Positions 7,696 through 15,577 of a DNA stretch of 21,268 nt are shown here, one piece after another. A program made the translations under genes and the position numbers. This stretch comes from JBFIHZ01 sp041601535 (lineage in GTDB: Bacteria; Pseudomonadota; Gammaproteobacteria; Xanthomonadales; SZUA-36): positions 1 to 21,268 of the forward strand of contig JBFIHZ010000027.1 of the NCBI GenBank assembly GCA_041601535.1. Direction: 5' to 3'. The notes beneath the pieces were generated by a model. That model was given only the letters and a program-made list of their open reading frames with translations, was not told the DNA's origin and searched no databases. How positions within the stretch are numbered: position 1 is the first letter of the stretch; every line of letters begins with the position of its first letter.

Positions 7696-8157
7696 ATGAA
7701 TCTACCCGATACCATACGTCCCAACCCGCTCAGAGTCCTTATAGCCTACCTCGGCTCGGTCGTATTTGCCTATACCTTGGCCACCGTGTTCGCGACGCAG
7801 TCCGTGGTGCTGCGGCTGGCGGATATGGGTGTCGGGCTTTCCCTGGTGGAAAACCTGCACATGGTGGGGCACGACCTGGCCGGCATGACGGGCATCTTTT
7901 TGCCGCTGATTGCGGTGGGCTTTGCCGTGGCCATGGCGCTGGCCGGCGGACTCAGCCGCTGGCAAGCTCATTGGCGCACGGCCTGGTTCGTGCTGGCCGG
8001 GGCTGCAGCGCTGCTGACCATTCACGCGGCGCTGAAACTGACCATGGAAGTGACCCCGGTGGCGGTGGCCCGCAGCCTGCCCGGACTGGCAAGCCAGGCC
8101 CTGGCCGGCGCACTGGGCGGGCTGGCCTTCGTTCTGATACGGCCTGTTAAAAAATGA
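7696..8157 (+). CDS. Small four-helix integral membrane protein, function unknown
   Basis: A 153-residue hydrophobic protein with about four transmembrane segments (roughly residues 13-36, 64-86, 93-112, 127-147) and little soluble sequence. I do not recognise a specific enzyme or transporter family; a polar His-Met-His pattern (HMVGH, about residues 55-59) sits between the first two helices. It has a good ribosome-binding site. Its stop lies 10 bases before the start of the LysE-type exporter, so it is probably the first gene of the same operon. It might be an accessory membrane subunit, but that is inferred from position only. Confidence 0.75.
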   Translation: MNLPDTIRPNPLRVLIAYLGSVVFAYTLATVFATQSVVLRLADMGVGLSLVENLHMVGHDLAGMTGIFLPLIAVGFAVAMALAGGLSRWQAHWRTAWFVLAGAAALLTIHAALKLTMEVTPVAVARSLPGLASQALAGALGGLAFVLIRPVKK

Positions 8158-8167
8158 GTCACTACCT

Positions 8168-8782
8168 GTGACCCTGGAATCCTGGCTGGCCGTAGTTGCC
8201 GTTTGTTCGCTGGGGGCGATGTCACCCGGCCCATCGCTGGCGGTGGTGTTACGCCATACCCTCAATGGCGGACGCAAGCAGGGTTGCCTGGCCGCGCTGG
8301 CGCATGGGTTTGGTGTGGGCATGTATGCCTGGCTGTGCATCAGCGGGGTGGCCTTGCTGATCACCAACTCGCCCCGGGTGTTCCTGTTGTTCCAATGGGC
8401 CGGAGCCGCCTATCTGGCGTGGATGGGCATTTGCGGGCTGCGTGCCCAGGCCCCTCCCGAGGAAGCGGCCGGCATGCCAGCCCGCAGTGATGGCGCCGCC
8501 CGTGATGGTTTCCTGATTGTATTTCTCAACCCCAAGATTGCGGTATTTTTCATCGCGCTGTTCAGCCAATTGGTGGGCAGTGAAACCACCTGGCTGGGCC
8601 GTTTGGGTTATGCTGCCACGGCAGGAACGATTGATGCGCTGTGGTACGTATTGGTGGCCTGGCTGTTCTCGGCCCCGCGCTGGCTGCACAGGCTGCAGGC
8701 CGATGCGGTATGGCTGGACCGTCTGTTTGGCATTATTTTGCTGGCCCTGGCGGCCCGTTTGGTACTGGAAACCCTGCTATAG
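8168..8782 (+). CDS. LysE/RhtB-family amino acid exporter
   Basis: A 204-residue membrane protein, the usual length for this family, with a GTG start just after the preceding stop and no upstream alternative in frame. The family signature near the N-terminus is present: SPGPS at residues 19-23 followed by a basic stretch NGGRKQG (33-39). About six hydrophobic segments follow, and FLNPKIAVFF (about 117-126) is the conserved LNPK-type loop. These proteins export amino acids or their derivatives using the proton gradient. Initiation is probably coupled to the upstream gene, as the Shine-Dalgarno is weak. Eight bases separate it from the downstream symporter, so one operon carries both an exporter and an importer. 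The substrate cannot be read from the sequence. Confidence 0.9.
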   Translation: MTLESWLAVVAVCSLGAMSPGPSLAVVLRHTLNGGRKQGCLAALAHGFGVGMYAWLCISGVALLITNSPRVFLLFQWAGAAYLAWMGICGLRAQAPPEEAAGMPARSDGAARDGFLIVFLNPKIAVFFIALFSQLVGSETTWLGRLGYAATAGTIDALWYVLVAWLFSAPRWLHRLQADAVWLDRLFGIILLALAARLVLETLL

Positions 8783-8790
8783 GACAAGGC

Positions 8791-10212
8791 ATGGCACTAC
8801 TCGATAATGCATTGATTTTTGCCTATCTCGCGCTGTTGATCGCTGTCGGGCTGTACGCCAATCACAAACAAAACGATGTGGACGACTACTATGTGGCGGG
8901 CCGCCGCCAGGGCAGTTTTTCCATTGCCTGCCTGTGGCTGGCCGGCTGGGTGGGCGGGGCGTCCATTATCGGCAGTTCCGGCAAGGCCTATGAGGCCGGC
9001 ATCACCGGCGTATGGTATGTCGCTTCGCTGGCACTGGGCTGTTTGCTCTACGGCTTGATATTCGCCCGCCGCGTCAAGATCCTGGGTGACAGGCACCACT
9101 ACCTCACCTATCCGGATTTGATTGAAAACCATTACGACAGCCGCACCCGCGTGATTGCCACCATCACCACCTCGGCCGCCTATATCGCGTTCTCGGCTGG
9201 CCAGCTGGCCGCAGCCGGCAGTATCCTGCACGTATTGCTGGGCTGGGATTTCACCTCCGGCCTGCTGCTGGCCAGCGGCATCGTGGTGCTGTACACCGCC
9301 ACGGGCGGCTACCTGGCAGTTGCCTGGACGGACTGGATACAGTTCGTGCTGTTGTTGATAGGTGTGCTGCTGATTGGTTTGCCCATCGCCATCGAGCAAA
9401 CCGGCGGCTGGACTGCTATGACCAGCGAACTGCCCGCCACTTACGTGGACATTGGTGCCTGGGGCTGGTCGGCCATTCTCGCGCTGGTGATCAGCATCAT
9501 ACTGACCTTTTTCACCGCGATGGATTCCTACACCCGCACGTTTGCCGCCAGCAGCCCGAAAGCGGCCCGCAATGGCGCCTTGCTGGCGGTTGTATTCATG
9601 CTGCCCATTGCCATCGCGGCCACCTGGATGGGCATGAGCGCGGCGGTATTGTTCCCGGGCATCGTGGACAGCAATGATGCACTGACCACGTTCGTGGTGG
9701 AACTGTTCCCGGCCGGGCTGAAAGGTGCCATGCTGGTGGGCATCCTGGCGGCCATTATGTCTTCGGCTGACATCTGCATTCTCACCGCATCGGCCAATAT
9801 CACGCGCGATGTCTACCAGCGTTTTATTGACCCGGACATTACCCAGGCACGCATGTTGCGCCTGGGCATGGTTGCATCGCTGGGTATTGGTTTGCTGGCG
9901 GCACTGCTGGCCTGGAAAATGCAAAACGTGCTGGATATTCTGCTGCTGGCTTTCACGCTGAACTCGGCCGCATTGTTCCTGCCCACGCTGGCGGCGGTCT
10001 ATGCCTGGCGGGTGAACTCCGTCACCGCGTTCTGGAGCATCTGCCTGTCACTGGCCACGGTGCTGGCCTGGTATGCGGCCGCGGCACTGGAATTGGGGCC
10101 ACTATTCAAACTGGAACCGCTATGGCCCGGTCTGCTGGTCGCCATCGTCAGCTTCCTGACCCTGAAGGCCAGACAGCCCGACCCACAGCAAACGGTGCCT
10201 GACCCCGCATGA
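8791..10212 (+). CDS. Sodium:solute symporter (SSS family)
   Basis: A 473-residue integral membrane protein with about 13 hydrophobic segments, the normal size for this family. The chosen ATG at 8791 has AGGA 6 bases upstream; the frame opens earlier but that part overlaps the exporter gene. Family marks are DDYYVAGRR near residues 31-39 followed by WLAGWVGGASIIGSSGKAYE in the first transmembrane core, then TATGGYLAVAWTDWIQ in the region that lines the sodium and substrate sites. The family imports amino acids, sugars, carboxylates or other solutes with sodium. The stop codon overlaps the start of the aminotransferase (ATGA), so the two are translationally coupled, which makes an amino acid or amine a likely substrate. 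Confidence 0.92.
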   Translation: MALLDNALIFAYLALLIAVGLYANHKQNDVDDYYVAGRRQGSFSIACLWLAGWVGGASIIGSSGKAYEAGITGVWYVASLALGCLLYGLIFARRVKILGDRHHYLTYPDLIENHYDSRTRVIATITTSAAYIAFSAGQLAAAGSILHVLLGWDFTSGLLLASGIVVLYTATGGYLAVAWTDWIQFVLLLIGVLLIGLPIAIEQTGGWTAMTSELPATYVDIGAWGWSAILALVISIILTFFTAMDSYTRTFAASSPKAARNGALLAVVFMLPIAIAATWMGMSAAVLFPGIVDSNDALTTFVVELFPAGLKGAMLVGILAAIMSSADICILTASANITRDVYQRFIDPDITQARMLRLGMVASLGIGLLAALLAWKMQNVLDILLLAFTLNSAALFLPTLAAVYAWRVNSVTAFWSICLSLATVLAWYAAAALELGPLFKLEPLWPGLLVAIVSFLTLKARQPDPQQTVPDPA

Positions 10213-11396
10213 GCAGCAAACCCGCCACCTTTGACGGCGCCCCGCCGCCGGGCCATATCAATTTTGGCGTAGGCCAGCCATCGGCCGATGCGTTGCCGCT
10301 GGACCTGATCCGCCAGGCCAGCGAACATTTCCTGGCCAGCGCGCAGCCGCTGGAACTCAACTACGGCGTGCGCGAGGGTGACGAACGCTTCCGCGATGCG
10401 CTGGCGGCGTTCCTGAGCCGGCATTACGACTCACCGGCACGCGCCGAATCCTTGTTGCTGACTGCGGGCAATTCCCATGCGCTGGATTTTGTCTGCACCA
10501 CCTTCACCCGGCCGGGCGACACCGTGTTCGTGGAAGAACCAAGCTATTTTCTGGCCTTCCAGGTGTTTCGCGACCACGGCCTGAATATCGTCGGCATCCC
10601 GGTGGATGAAAACGGCATGCGGATGGATCTGCTGGAAGCCGAGCTGGCGCGCACCACGCCGGTGCTGATCTACACCATCCCCAGCTTTCTCAACCCCGGC
10701 GGACAATCCTTGAGCGCCGAGCGCCGCCGCCGGCTGGTGCAACTGAGCGAGCAACAGGGGTTTTTGATCGTGGCTGACGAGGTGTACCAGTTGCTCAGCT
10801 ATTACGGTCCGGCACCGGTCGCGCTGGGCAGCCTGGCAGAACAACAGGCCAGTGCGCAACTGGAAAATGGCGGTGGGCAAGACAGCGGCCGGGGCAGCAT
10901 CCTGTCATTGGGCTCGTTTTCCAAGATACTTGCGCCCGGACTGCGGCTGGGCTGGATTCAGGCACCACCCGACCTGATGGCGCGCATGCTGGACAACGGC
11001 AGCCTGAACAGCGGCGGCTCGTTCAACCACTACGCATCCCACCTGGTGCGCCAGGTGCTGGAGCAGGGAATGCAGGATGCGCATCTGGAACATCTGCGTG
11101 AGCTGTATCGCAGGCGGGTGGAGGCCATGGACCAGGCATTGCATCACCACCTGGCTGATCTGGCCCGCTGGCAGAAACCGCAGGGTGGCTACTTTTTCTG
11201 GCTCCAGTTGCAGCAGGACGCTGACTCCGAGGCCTTGCGGCAGCAGGCGGATGCGTTCCGTACCGGCTTCCAGCCGGGGCCAAAATTTTCCAGCACGGGC
11301 GCATTCAAACACTGCCTGCGGCTGAGTTTTGCCCACTACAACGAAGACGATATCAGTGAAGGTGTAGAACGGCTGGCGGCACTGCTGCAAGCCTGA
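10209..11396 (+). CDS. PLP-dependent class I/II aminotransferase (2-aminoadipate/MocR-like)
   Basis: A 395-residue fold-type I enzyme. The PLP lysine is Lys239 in SLGSFSKILAPGLRLGW. Asp190 in IVADEVYQLL should bind the pyridine nitrogen, Asn162 in SFLNPGG replaces the usual NPTG loop, and Tyr113 follows EEPSYF. The whole resembles the aminotransferase half of MocR regulators and 2-aminoadipate aminotransferases without the DNA-binding domain. The start overlaps the symporter stop by 4 bases, so expression is coupled. The likely job is transamination of the solute brought in by the symporter, but substrate specificity cannot be told. An insertion rich in Gln and Gly (about residues 211-230) precedes the lysine motif. 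Confidence 0.9.
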   Translation: MSSKPATFDGAPPPGHINFGVGQPSADALPLDLIRQASEHFLASAQPLELNYGVREGDERFRDALAAFLSRHYDSPARAESLLLTAGNSHALDFVCTTFTRPGDTVFVEEPSYFLAFQVFRDHGLNIVGIPVDENGMRMDLLEAELARTTPVLIYTIPSFLNPGGQSLSAERRRRLVQLSEQQGFLIVADEVYQLLSYYGPAPVALGSLAEQQASAQLENGGGQDSGRGSILSLGSFSKILAPGLRLGWIQAPPDLMARMLDNGSLNSGGSFNHYASHLVRQVLEQGMQDAHLEHLRELYRRRVEAMDQALHHHLADLARWQKPQGGYFFWLQLQQDADSEALRQQADAFRTGFQPGPKFSSTGAFKHCLRLSFAHYNEDDISEGVERLAALLQA

Positions 11397-11407
11397 CCGC
11401 GGCATGT

Positions 11408-11413
11408 TATAAA
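11408..11413 (+). promoter_or_regulatory. Extended -10 box (TGT-TATAAA) before the MBL hydrolase
   Basis: TATAAA preceded by TGT is an extended -10 element. It ends 6 bases before the ATG at 11420, so transcription would start on the ATG itself. A weak CTGCAA lies 17 bases upstream. This suggests the hydrolase has its own leaderless promoter in addition to any read-through from the operon. Confidence 0.45.
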
Positions 11414-11419
11414 CACCCC

Positions 11420-12046
11420 ATGAACTTCGTCCGAACGTCTTTTCCCGTGGGGCCCTTGCAGTGCAATTGCACGGTGCTGGGTGATACTGATTCCGGCCTG
11501 GGCTACGTGTTCGACCCGGGTGGCCATGCCGAGCGCATCATGGCCGCCGTGACCGAGCTGGGTCTGAAAATCGTTGGCATCATTCATACCCATGCCCACC
11601 TCGACCATTTCCTGGCTGCCGGTGAAATCCGCCGTCAGACCGGCGCACCGATCTGGCTGCACCGCGGCGACAAATTCCTGTGGGACAGCCTGGAGCAGCA
11701 ATGCAGCGCCTTCGGCGTGCCCTATACCCCTCAGCCGGACCCCGATCACTGGCTGGAAGATGAGGAAGGCCTGGAATGCGGCGGTAACTGCATTCATACG
11801 CCCGGCCATACGCCCGGTTCCACCAGCTTTTATTTCGAGCAGCAGCAATTGCTGATCGCTGGCGACACGTTGTTCCTGGGTTCGGTGGGCCGCACCGATT
11901 TCCCCGGCGGCGATGCCAGGGCGCTGCAGCAATCCATCCAGCGCAGGGTCTACACCCTGGACGAAGCCGCCACGGTGGTGACCGGACATGGGCCGGAAAC
12001 CAGTATTGGCCGGGAAATGCGGCAAAACGCCTTTGTCCGTGTCTGA
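11420..12046 (+). CDS. Metallo-beta-lactamase-fold hydrolase, glyoxalase II/YcbL-like
   Basis: A 208-residue cytosolic enzyme. The metal-binding motif HTHAHLDH is at residues 56-63, with further ligands His130 (HTPGHTPGS), Asp149 (IAGDTLF) and His190 (TGHGPETSIG). The GRTDFPGG segment at 157-164 is typical of the short glyoxalase II-like proteins such as E. coli YcbL. At this length it lacks the C-terminal substrate-binding helices of full GloB, so it probably hydrolyses a thioester such as an S-acylglutathione or a related compound, with uncertain specificity. It begins 23 bases after the aminotransferase stop. No Shine-Dalgarno is visible, whereas an extended -10 box sits just upstream. Confidence 0.9.
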   Translation: MNFVRTSFPVGPLQCNCTVLGDTDSGLGYVFDPGGHAERIMAAVTELGLKIVGIIHTHAHLDHFLAAGEIRRQTGAPIWLHRGDKFLWDSLEQQCSAFGVPYTPQPDPDHWLEDEEGLECGGNCIHTPGHTPGSTSFYFEQQQLLIAGDTLFLGSVGRTDFPGGDARALQQSIQRRVYTLDEAATVVTGHGPETSIGREMRQNAFVRV

Positions 12047-12089
12047 ACCGGCTTAGCCACGGACCCTTGCCCACCCTTGGTGAAATTGC

Positions 12090-12103
12090 CGGGCAGCCGC
12101 CCG
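12090..12103 (+). terminator. Weak terminator-like hairpin after the MBL hydrolase
   Basis: CGGGC and GCCCG pair around AGCC to give a 5-bp stem, followed within a few bases by an AT-rich stretch containing TTTTAT. The stem is short, so this is only a possible intrinsic terminator. Confidence 0.3.
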
Positions 12104-12117
12104 ATCGGTTAATATTT

Positions 12118-12123
12118 TATACT
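12118..12123 (+). promoter_or_regulatory. Candidate -10 box (TATACT) for the kynureninase-like gene
   Basis: TATACT lies in the only strongly AT-rich patch of this neighbourhood and would give a leader of about 135 bases before the ATG at 12266. The -35 region is weak. The rest of the leader (12124-12265) is GC-rich, and I recognise no known riboswitch in it. Confidence 0.35.
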
Positions 12124-12265
12124 TGAAATAATTGATCAGATTCGCGGTCTGGCGGACGGCCGCCGGGGCTGCTTTTCACCAGCCTGTTGCGGGCAAGCCG
12201 CTGGGCCGATGCCGTTGCGCCTTGTCAATCGAATCTGCAACCACGCACATGCGGGAAACACTGAT

Positions 12266-13420
12266 ATGAACCAGCCAGCAGAGTCACAGTCAGTCGACAT
12301 CAACCAGTTGTTTCCGCCAGACCCGCAAACCGGCATTTACCTGCTCAGCCACTCGGTAGGCCGGCCACCGGCCAACGCCCGGCAGGTGCTGGCACGGGAC
12401 TATTTTCAGGCCTGGGAGAGCGGCCGCGCGGATACCTGGAACTCGTGGCTTAAGGCCATTCACGGCTTTAACAAAGCCGTGGCGGCGTTGCTCAATGGCC
12501 AGGCCAGCCAGATTTGCCCGCAAGTCAACCTGTCCAGCGCACTGACCAAGGTGATGTTTGCCCTGCCGCGCCAGGCGGGCCGCAATGTCATCGTGCTGAC
12601 CGAGCACGATTTTCCGTCGATGGGTTTCGTGCTGGAGAAAGCCCGACGAGCCGGTTTCGAATTGCGTTTTATCCCGGCCGATGAGGACACCGGCGATGCA
12701 GCGACCTGGCAGCGGCAGCTGGGCAAGGACGTGGCGATGGTGTTTATCACCCATGTGCAGTCCAACAGTGGCCGCCAGGTGCCGGTCGCGGATATCGCTG
12801 CGCTGGCGCGGCAGACGGGTTGTGTTTCGGTGGTGGATATCGCGCAGTCTGCCGGGGTGATTCCGATTGACCTGCAAGCCTGGCAGGCGGATTTTGTACT
12901 CGGATCCTGCGTCAAGTGGTCCTGTGGCGGCCCCGGCGCCGGCTACCTGTGGGTGTCCGATGAAATGGCCGAACAGTGCCAGCCGGTGGACGTGGGCTGG
13001 TTTTCCCACGCCCAGCCATTCGAGTTCGATATCCACCATTTCGAATACGCGCCGGCCGCGCTGCGTTTCTGGGGTGGCACGCCATCGGTTATGCCCTATG
13101 TGGTGGCTGCCAACAGCATCCGGCAATTACACGCGTACGGCATCAGCCGCATCCGCCAGCACAACCTGCGCCTGAGCCGGCTGTTGATGGATGCCGCAGG
13201 CGCGGCCAACCTGGTTTCGCCGCTGCAGGATGACGCACGGGGTGGCACCGTGGTGGTGGCTTTTCCCGAGGCCGCCCAGCAAAAACTGATGGCTGATCTC
13301 AATGCGGCGGACGTACGCTTTGACGGCCGCGCCAGCGGCATCCGCCTGTCAGCGCATATCTACAACACGCAGGAAGAAATCGAGACCGTGTGCGGTATCT
13401 TGCGCGCGGCCAACGGTTGA
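12266..13420 (+). CDS. Kynureninase-like PLP enzyme (aminotransferase class V fold)
   Basis: A 384-residue fold-type I PLP enzyme. The ATG at 12266 is chosen because GGGA lies 9 bases upstream and the sequence before it has no protein-like features. The PLP lysine is Lys217 in GSCVKWSCGGPGAGYLWV. Asp191 in VVDIAQSAG should pair with the pyridine nitrogen, and the SALTKVMFAL region (91-100) binds the cofactor phosphate. The lysine region resembles kynureninase, which cleaves kynurenine to anthranilate and alanine, more than cysteine desulfurases. However, the length is short and the N-terminal part diverges, so an unstudied hydrolase, lyase or aminotransferase is possible. No other tryptophan-degradation gene is in the window. 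It follows the MBL hydrolase across 219 bases and ends 40 bases before the convergent VWA gene. Confidence 0.78.
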   Translation: MNQPAESQSVDINQLFPPDPQTGIYLLSHSVGRPPANARQVLARDYFQAWESGRADTWNSWLKAIHGFNKAVAALLNGQASQICPQVNLSSALTKVMFALPRQAGRNVIVLTEHDFPSMGFVLEKARRAGFELRFIPADEDTGDAATWQRQLGKDVAMVFITHVQSNSGRQVPVADIAALARQTGCVSVVDIAQSAGVIPIDLQAWQADFVLGSCVKWSCGGPGAGYLWVSDEMAEQCQPVDVGWFSHAQPFEFDIHHFEYAPAALRFWGGTPSVMPYVVAANSIRQLHAYGISRIRQHNLRLSRLLMDAAGAANLVSPLQDDARGGTVVVAFPEAAQQKLMADLNAADVRFDGRASGIRLSAHIYNTQEEIETVCGILRAANG

Positions 13421-13460
13421 GGCCGGCCCTAGCAGGAGGCAAAACTGCCGCCCGCGGGAC

Positions 13461-14630
13461 TCAGGACAGTTCGCGCATGCCCTGTTCCAGACCGCTGACG
13501 GTAAGCGGATACATGCGGTTTTCCATCAGTTCGTTGATGATGCGGATGGACGGTGTATGCGCCCAGCGCTTCTGCGGTTCGGGATTCAGCCAGATGGCTT
13601 TGGGGTAGGTGTTCAGCAGGCGTTGCAGCCAGGTGGCGCCCGGCTCTTCGTTGAAATGTTCCACGCTGCCACCGGCGTAGGTGATTTCGTACGGGCTCAT
13701 GGTGGCATCGCCAACCAGGATCACCTTGTAGTCGGCGGCGTACTTGTGCAGCACGTCCATCACCGGTGTTTTCTCAGTGAAACGCCGCCGGTTGTCTTTC
13801 CACACACCCTCGTAGATGCAGTTGTGGAAATAAAAATACTCCAGATGTTTGAACTCGGTCTTGGCCGCCGAGAATAACTCCTCACACACGCGCACGTGAT
13901 CATCCATGGAGCCGCCCGCATCCAGGAACAGCAGCACCTTGATGGCATTATGCCGCTCCGGCACCATCTTGATATCAAGGTAGCCGGCATTGCGCGCGGT
14001 GGATGAGATGGTGTCCGGCAGGTCCAGTTCATCGGCCGCGCCCTGGCGGGCAAATCGGCGCAAACGGCGCAGTGCCACTTTCAGGTTGCGCGTGCCCAGC
14101 TCCAGCGAGTCGTCCAGGTTACGGTATTCGCGTTTTTCCCACACCTTGACGGCAGAACGCTGGCCACCCTGCCCGCCAATGCGGACACCGGCCGGATTGT
14201 AACCGCCCGAACCATAGGGTGAAGTGCCGCCGGTGCCGATCCACTTGTTGCCGCCCTGGTGACGCTCATTCTGTTCTTCCAGCCGCTTGCGCAGCGTGTC
14301 CATCAACTCGTCCCAGTCCATGGCTTGCAGCGCGGCCTTTTCCTCGTCGCTGAACTGGCGGTCAAACATCTGCCGCAACCAGTCTTCGGGGATGTCCGCG
14401 CCTTCGGGACCAAATGCCTGCTGGATATTCTTGAAATGCGCACCGAATACCCGGTCAAAGCGGTCGTACAGGGCCTCGTCCTTCACCAAACAGGCACGTG
14501 ACAGGTAATAGAACTCATCAATGCTGTAGTTCGCCAGGCCCTGTTTCAGGCCTTCCAGCAAGGCCAGGTATTCGGTAATCGAAACCTTGAGCCCACCGTC
14601 ACGCAGCTGGAAAAAGAACTGGGTCAACAT
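13461..14630 (-). CDS. VWA-domain protein, CoxE-like partner of the MoxR ATPase
   Basis: A 389-residue cytoplasmic protein. The N-terminal half (1-125) is helical and typical of CoxE-like proteins, followed by a Gly-rich linker (about 126-158). The von Willebrand A domain occupies about 228-380. Its metal site motif is DAGGSM at 237-242, with Gly in place of the first Ser of the canonical DxSxS; to my knowledge this variant is common in the family. A later Asp in LVGDATMSPYE (305-315) would complete the site. The start is 11 bases after the MoxR stop, so the two genes form an operon. MoxR/VWA pairs act as chaperones that insert cofactors or remodel protein complexes; the client here is unknown. 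Confidence 0.9.
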   Translation of the reverse strand: MLTQFFFQLRDGGLKVSITEYLALLEGLKQGLANYSIDEFYYLSRACLVKDEALYDRFDRVFGAHFKNIQQAFGPEGADIPEDWLRQMFDRQFSDEEKAALQAMDWDELMDTLRKRLEEQNERHQGGNKWIGTGGTSPYGSGGYNPAGVRIGGQGGQRSAVKVWEKREYRNLDDSLELGTRNLKVALRRLRRFARQGAADELDLPDTISSTARNAGYLDIKMVPERHNAIKVLLFLDAGGSMDDHVRVCEELFSAAKTEFKHLEYFYFHNCIYEGVWKDNRRRFTEKTPVMDVLHKYAADYKVILVGDATMSPYEITYAGGSVEHFNEEPGATWLQRLLNTYPKAIWLNPEPQKRWAHTPSIRIINELMENRMYPLTVSGLEQGMRELS

Positions 14631-14641
14631 ACGTTCAATAC

Positions 14642-15514
14642 TTACCGTGCGTCACGCTGATGCAGGAAAATCAGGCGTTCAAACAGGTGGATGTCCTGCT
14701 CATTTTTCAGCAGTGCACCGTGCAGCGGCGGCAATACCTTGCGCCGGTCATCACTGTTCAGGGCTTCCGGCGGTATGTCCTCGGCCAGCAACAGCTTCAG
14801 CCAGTCCAGCAACTCGGAGGTGGAGGGCTTTTTCTTCAGGCCGGGTACTTCCCGCAGCCGGTAGAACGCTTCCAGCGCTTCTTTCAGCAATTCCTTTTTC
14901 AGGCCGGGGAAATGCACCTCCACGATGTCCGCCATGGTGTCGGCATCGGGAAAACTGATGTAATGAAAAAAGCAGCGGCGCAAAAACGCATCGGGCAATT
15001 CTTTCTCGTTATTGCTGGTGATGACGATAATGGGGCGGTGCTTGGCCGCCACGGTCTGATGGGTCTCGTAGACGTAAAACTCCATGCGGTCGAGTTCACG
15101 CAACAGGTCGTTGGGGAACTCTATGTCCGCTTTGTCGATCTCATCAATTAGCAACACCGGCTGAACATCCTGCTCAAAGGCCTCCCACAAGGGGCCCTTG
15201 ACGATGTAATTGGCAATGTCGTGCACGCGTTCGTCACCCAGCTGGGAATCGCGCAGGCGCGCCACCGCGTCGTATTCGTACAGACCCTGCTGGGCCTTGG
15301 TGGTGGACTTGATGTGCCACTGCAACAGTGGCTTGTCCAGGCCGCGGGCGATTTCTTCAGCCAGCTGTGTTTTACCAGTGCCCGGTTCGCCCTTGATCAG
15401 GATGGGCCGGCCCAGGGTGACGGCGGCGTTGACGGCGGTGGTCAGATCAGCGGTGGCAACATAGCGGTCGGTGCCGCTGAAGCGTTGCCCACCGGGCTTG
15501 GATTTATCAGACAA
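14642..15514 (-). CDS. MoxR-family AAA+ ATPase, TTG start
   Basis: A 290-residue AAA+ ATPase. Walker A is GEPGTGKT at residues 42-49, Walker B is VLLIDEID (120-127), sensor 1 is the Asn-containing ITSNNE (165-170), and an arginine pair at 179-180 lies where the arginine finger is expected. The start codon is TTG: no ATG or GTG occurs in frame between the upstream stop and this position, and GGAG lies 7 bases upstream. The gene is the first of the MoxR/VWA operon and diverges from a small secreted protein gene across 63 bases. It probably uses ATP to drive a chaperone or activation cycle with the VWA protein. Confidence 0.92.
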   Translation of the reverse strand: MSDKSKPGGQRFSGTDRYVATADLTTAVNAAVTLGRPILIKGEPGTGKTQLAEEIARGLDKPLLQWHIKSTTKAQQGLYEYDAVARLRDSQLGDERVHDIANYIVKGPLWEAFEQDVQPVLLIDEIDKADIEFPNDLLRELDRMEFYVYETHQTVAAKHRPIIVITSNNEKELPDAFLRRCFFHYISFPDADTMADIVEVHFPGLKKELLKEALEAFYRLREVPGLKKKPSTSELLDWLKLLLAEDIPPEALNSDDRRKVLPPLHGALLKNEQDIHLFERLIFLHQRDAR

Positions 15515-15521
15515 GGTTATA

Positions 15522-15525
15522 CTCC
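15522..15525 (-). promoter_or_regulatory. GGAG ribosome-binding site that fixes the TTG start of moxR
   Basis: On the minus strand GGAG is followed by 7 bases and then TTG. A stop codon lies in frame seven codons further upstream with no ATG between, so this site decides the start of the MoxR ATPase. Confidence 0.6.
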
Positions 15526-15577
15526 GGGCAAATGACTAGTTTAACGGAACAGACAGTTAATTATGGGAAGTGTAAAC

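Noticed and set aside
8641..8790. Longer start of the symporter frame
   Set aside because: It overlaps the exporter gene, and AGGA with a normal spacing supports the ATG at 8791.
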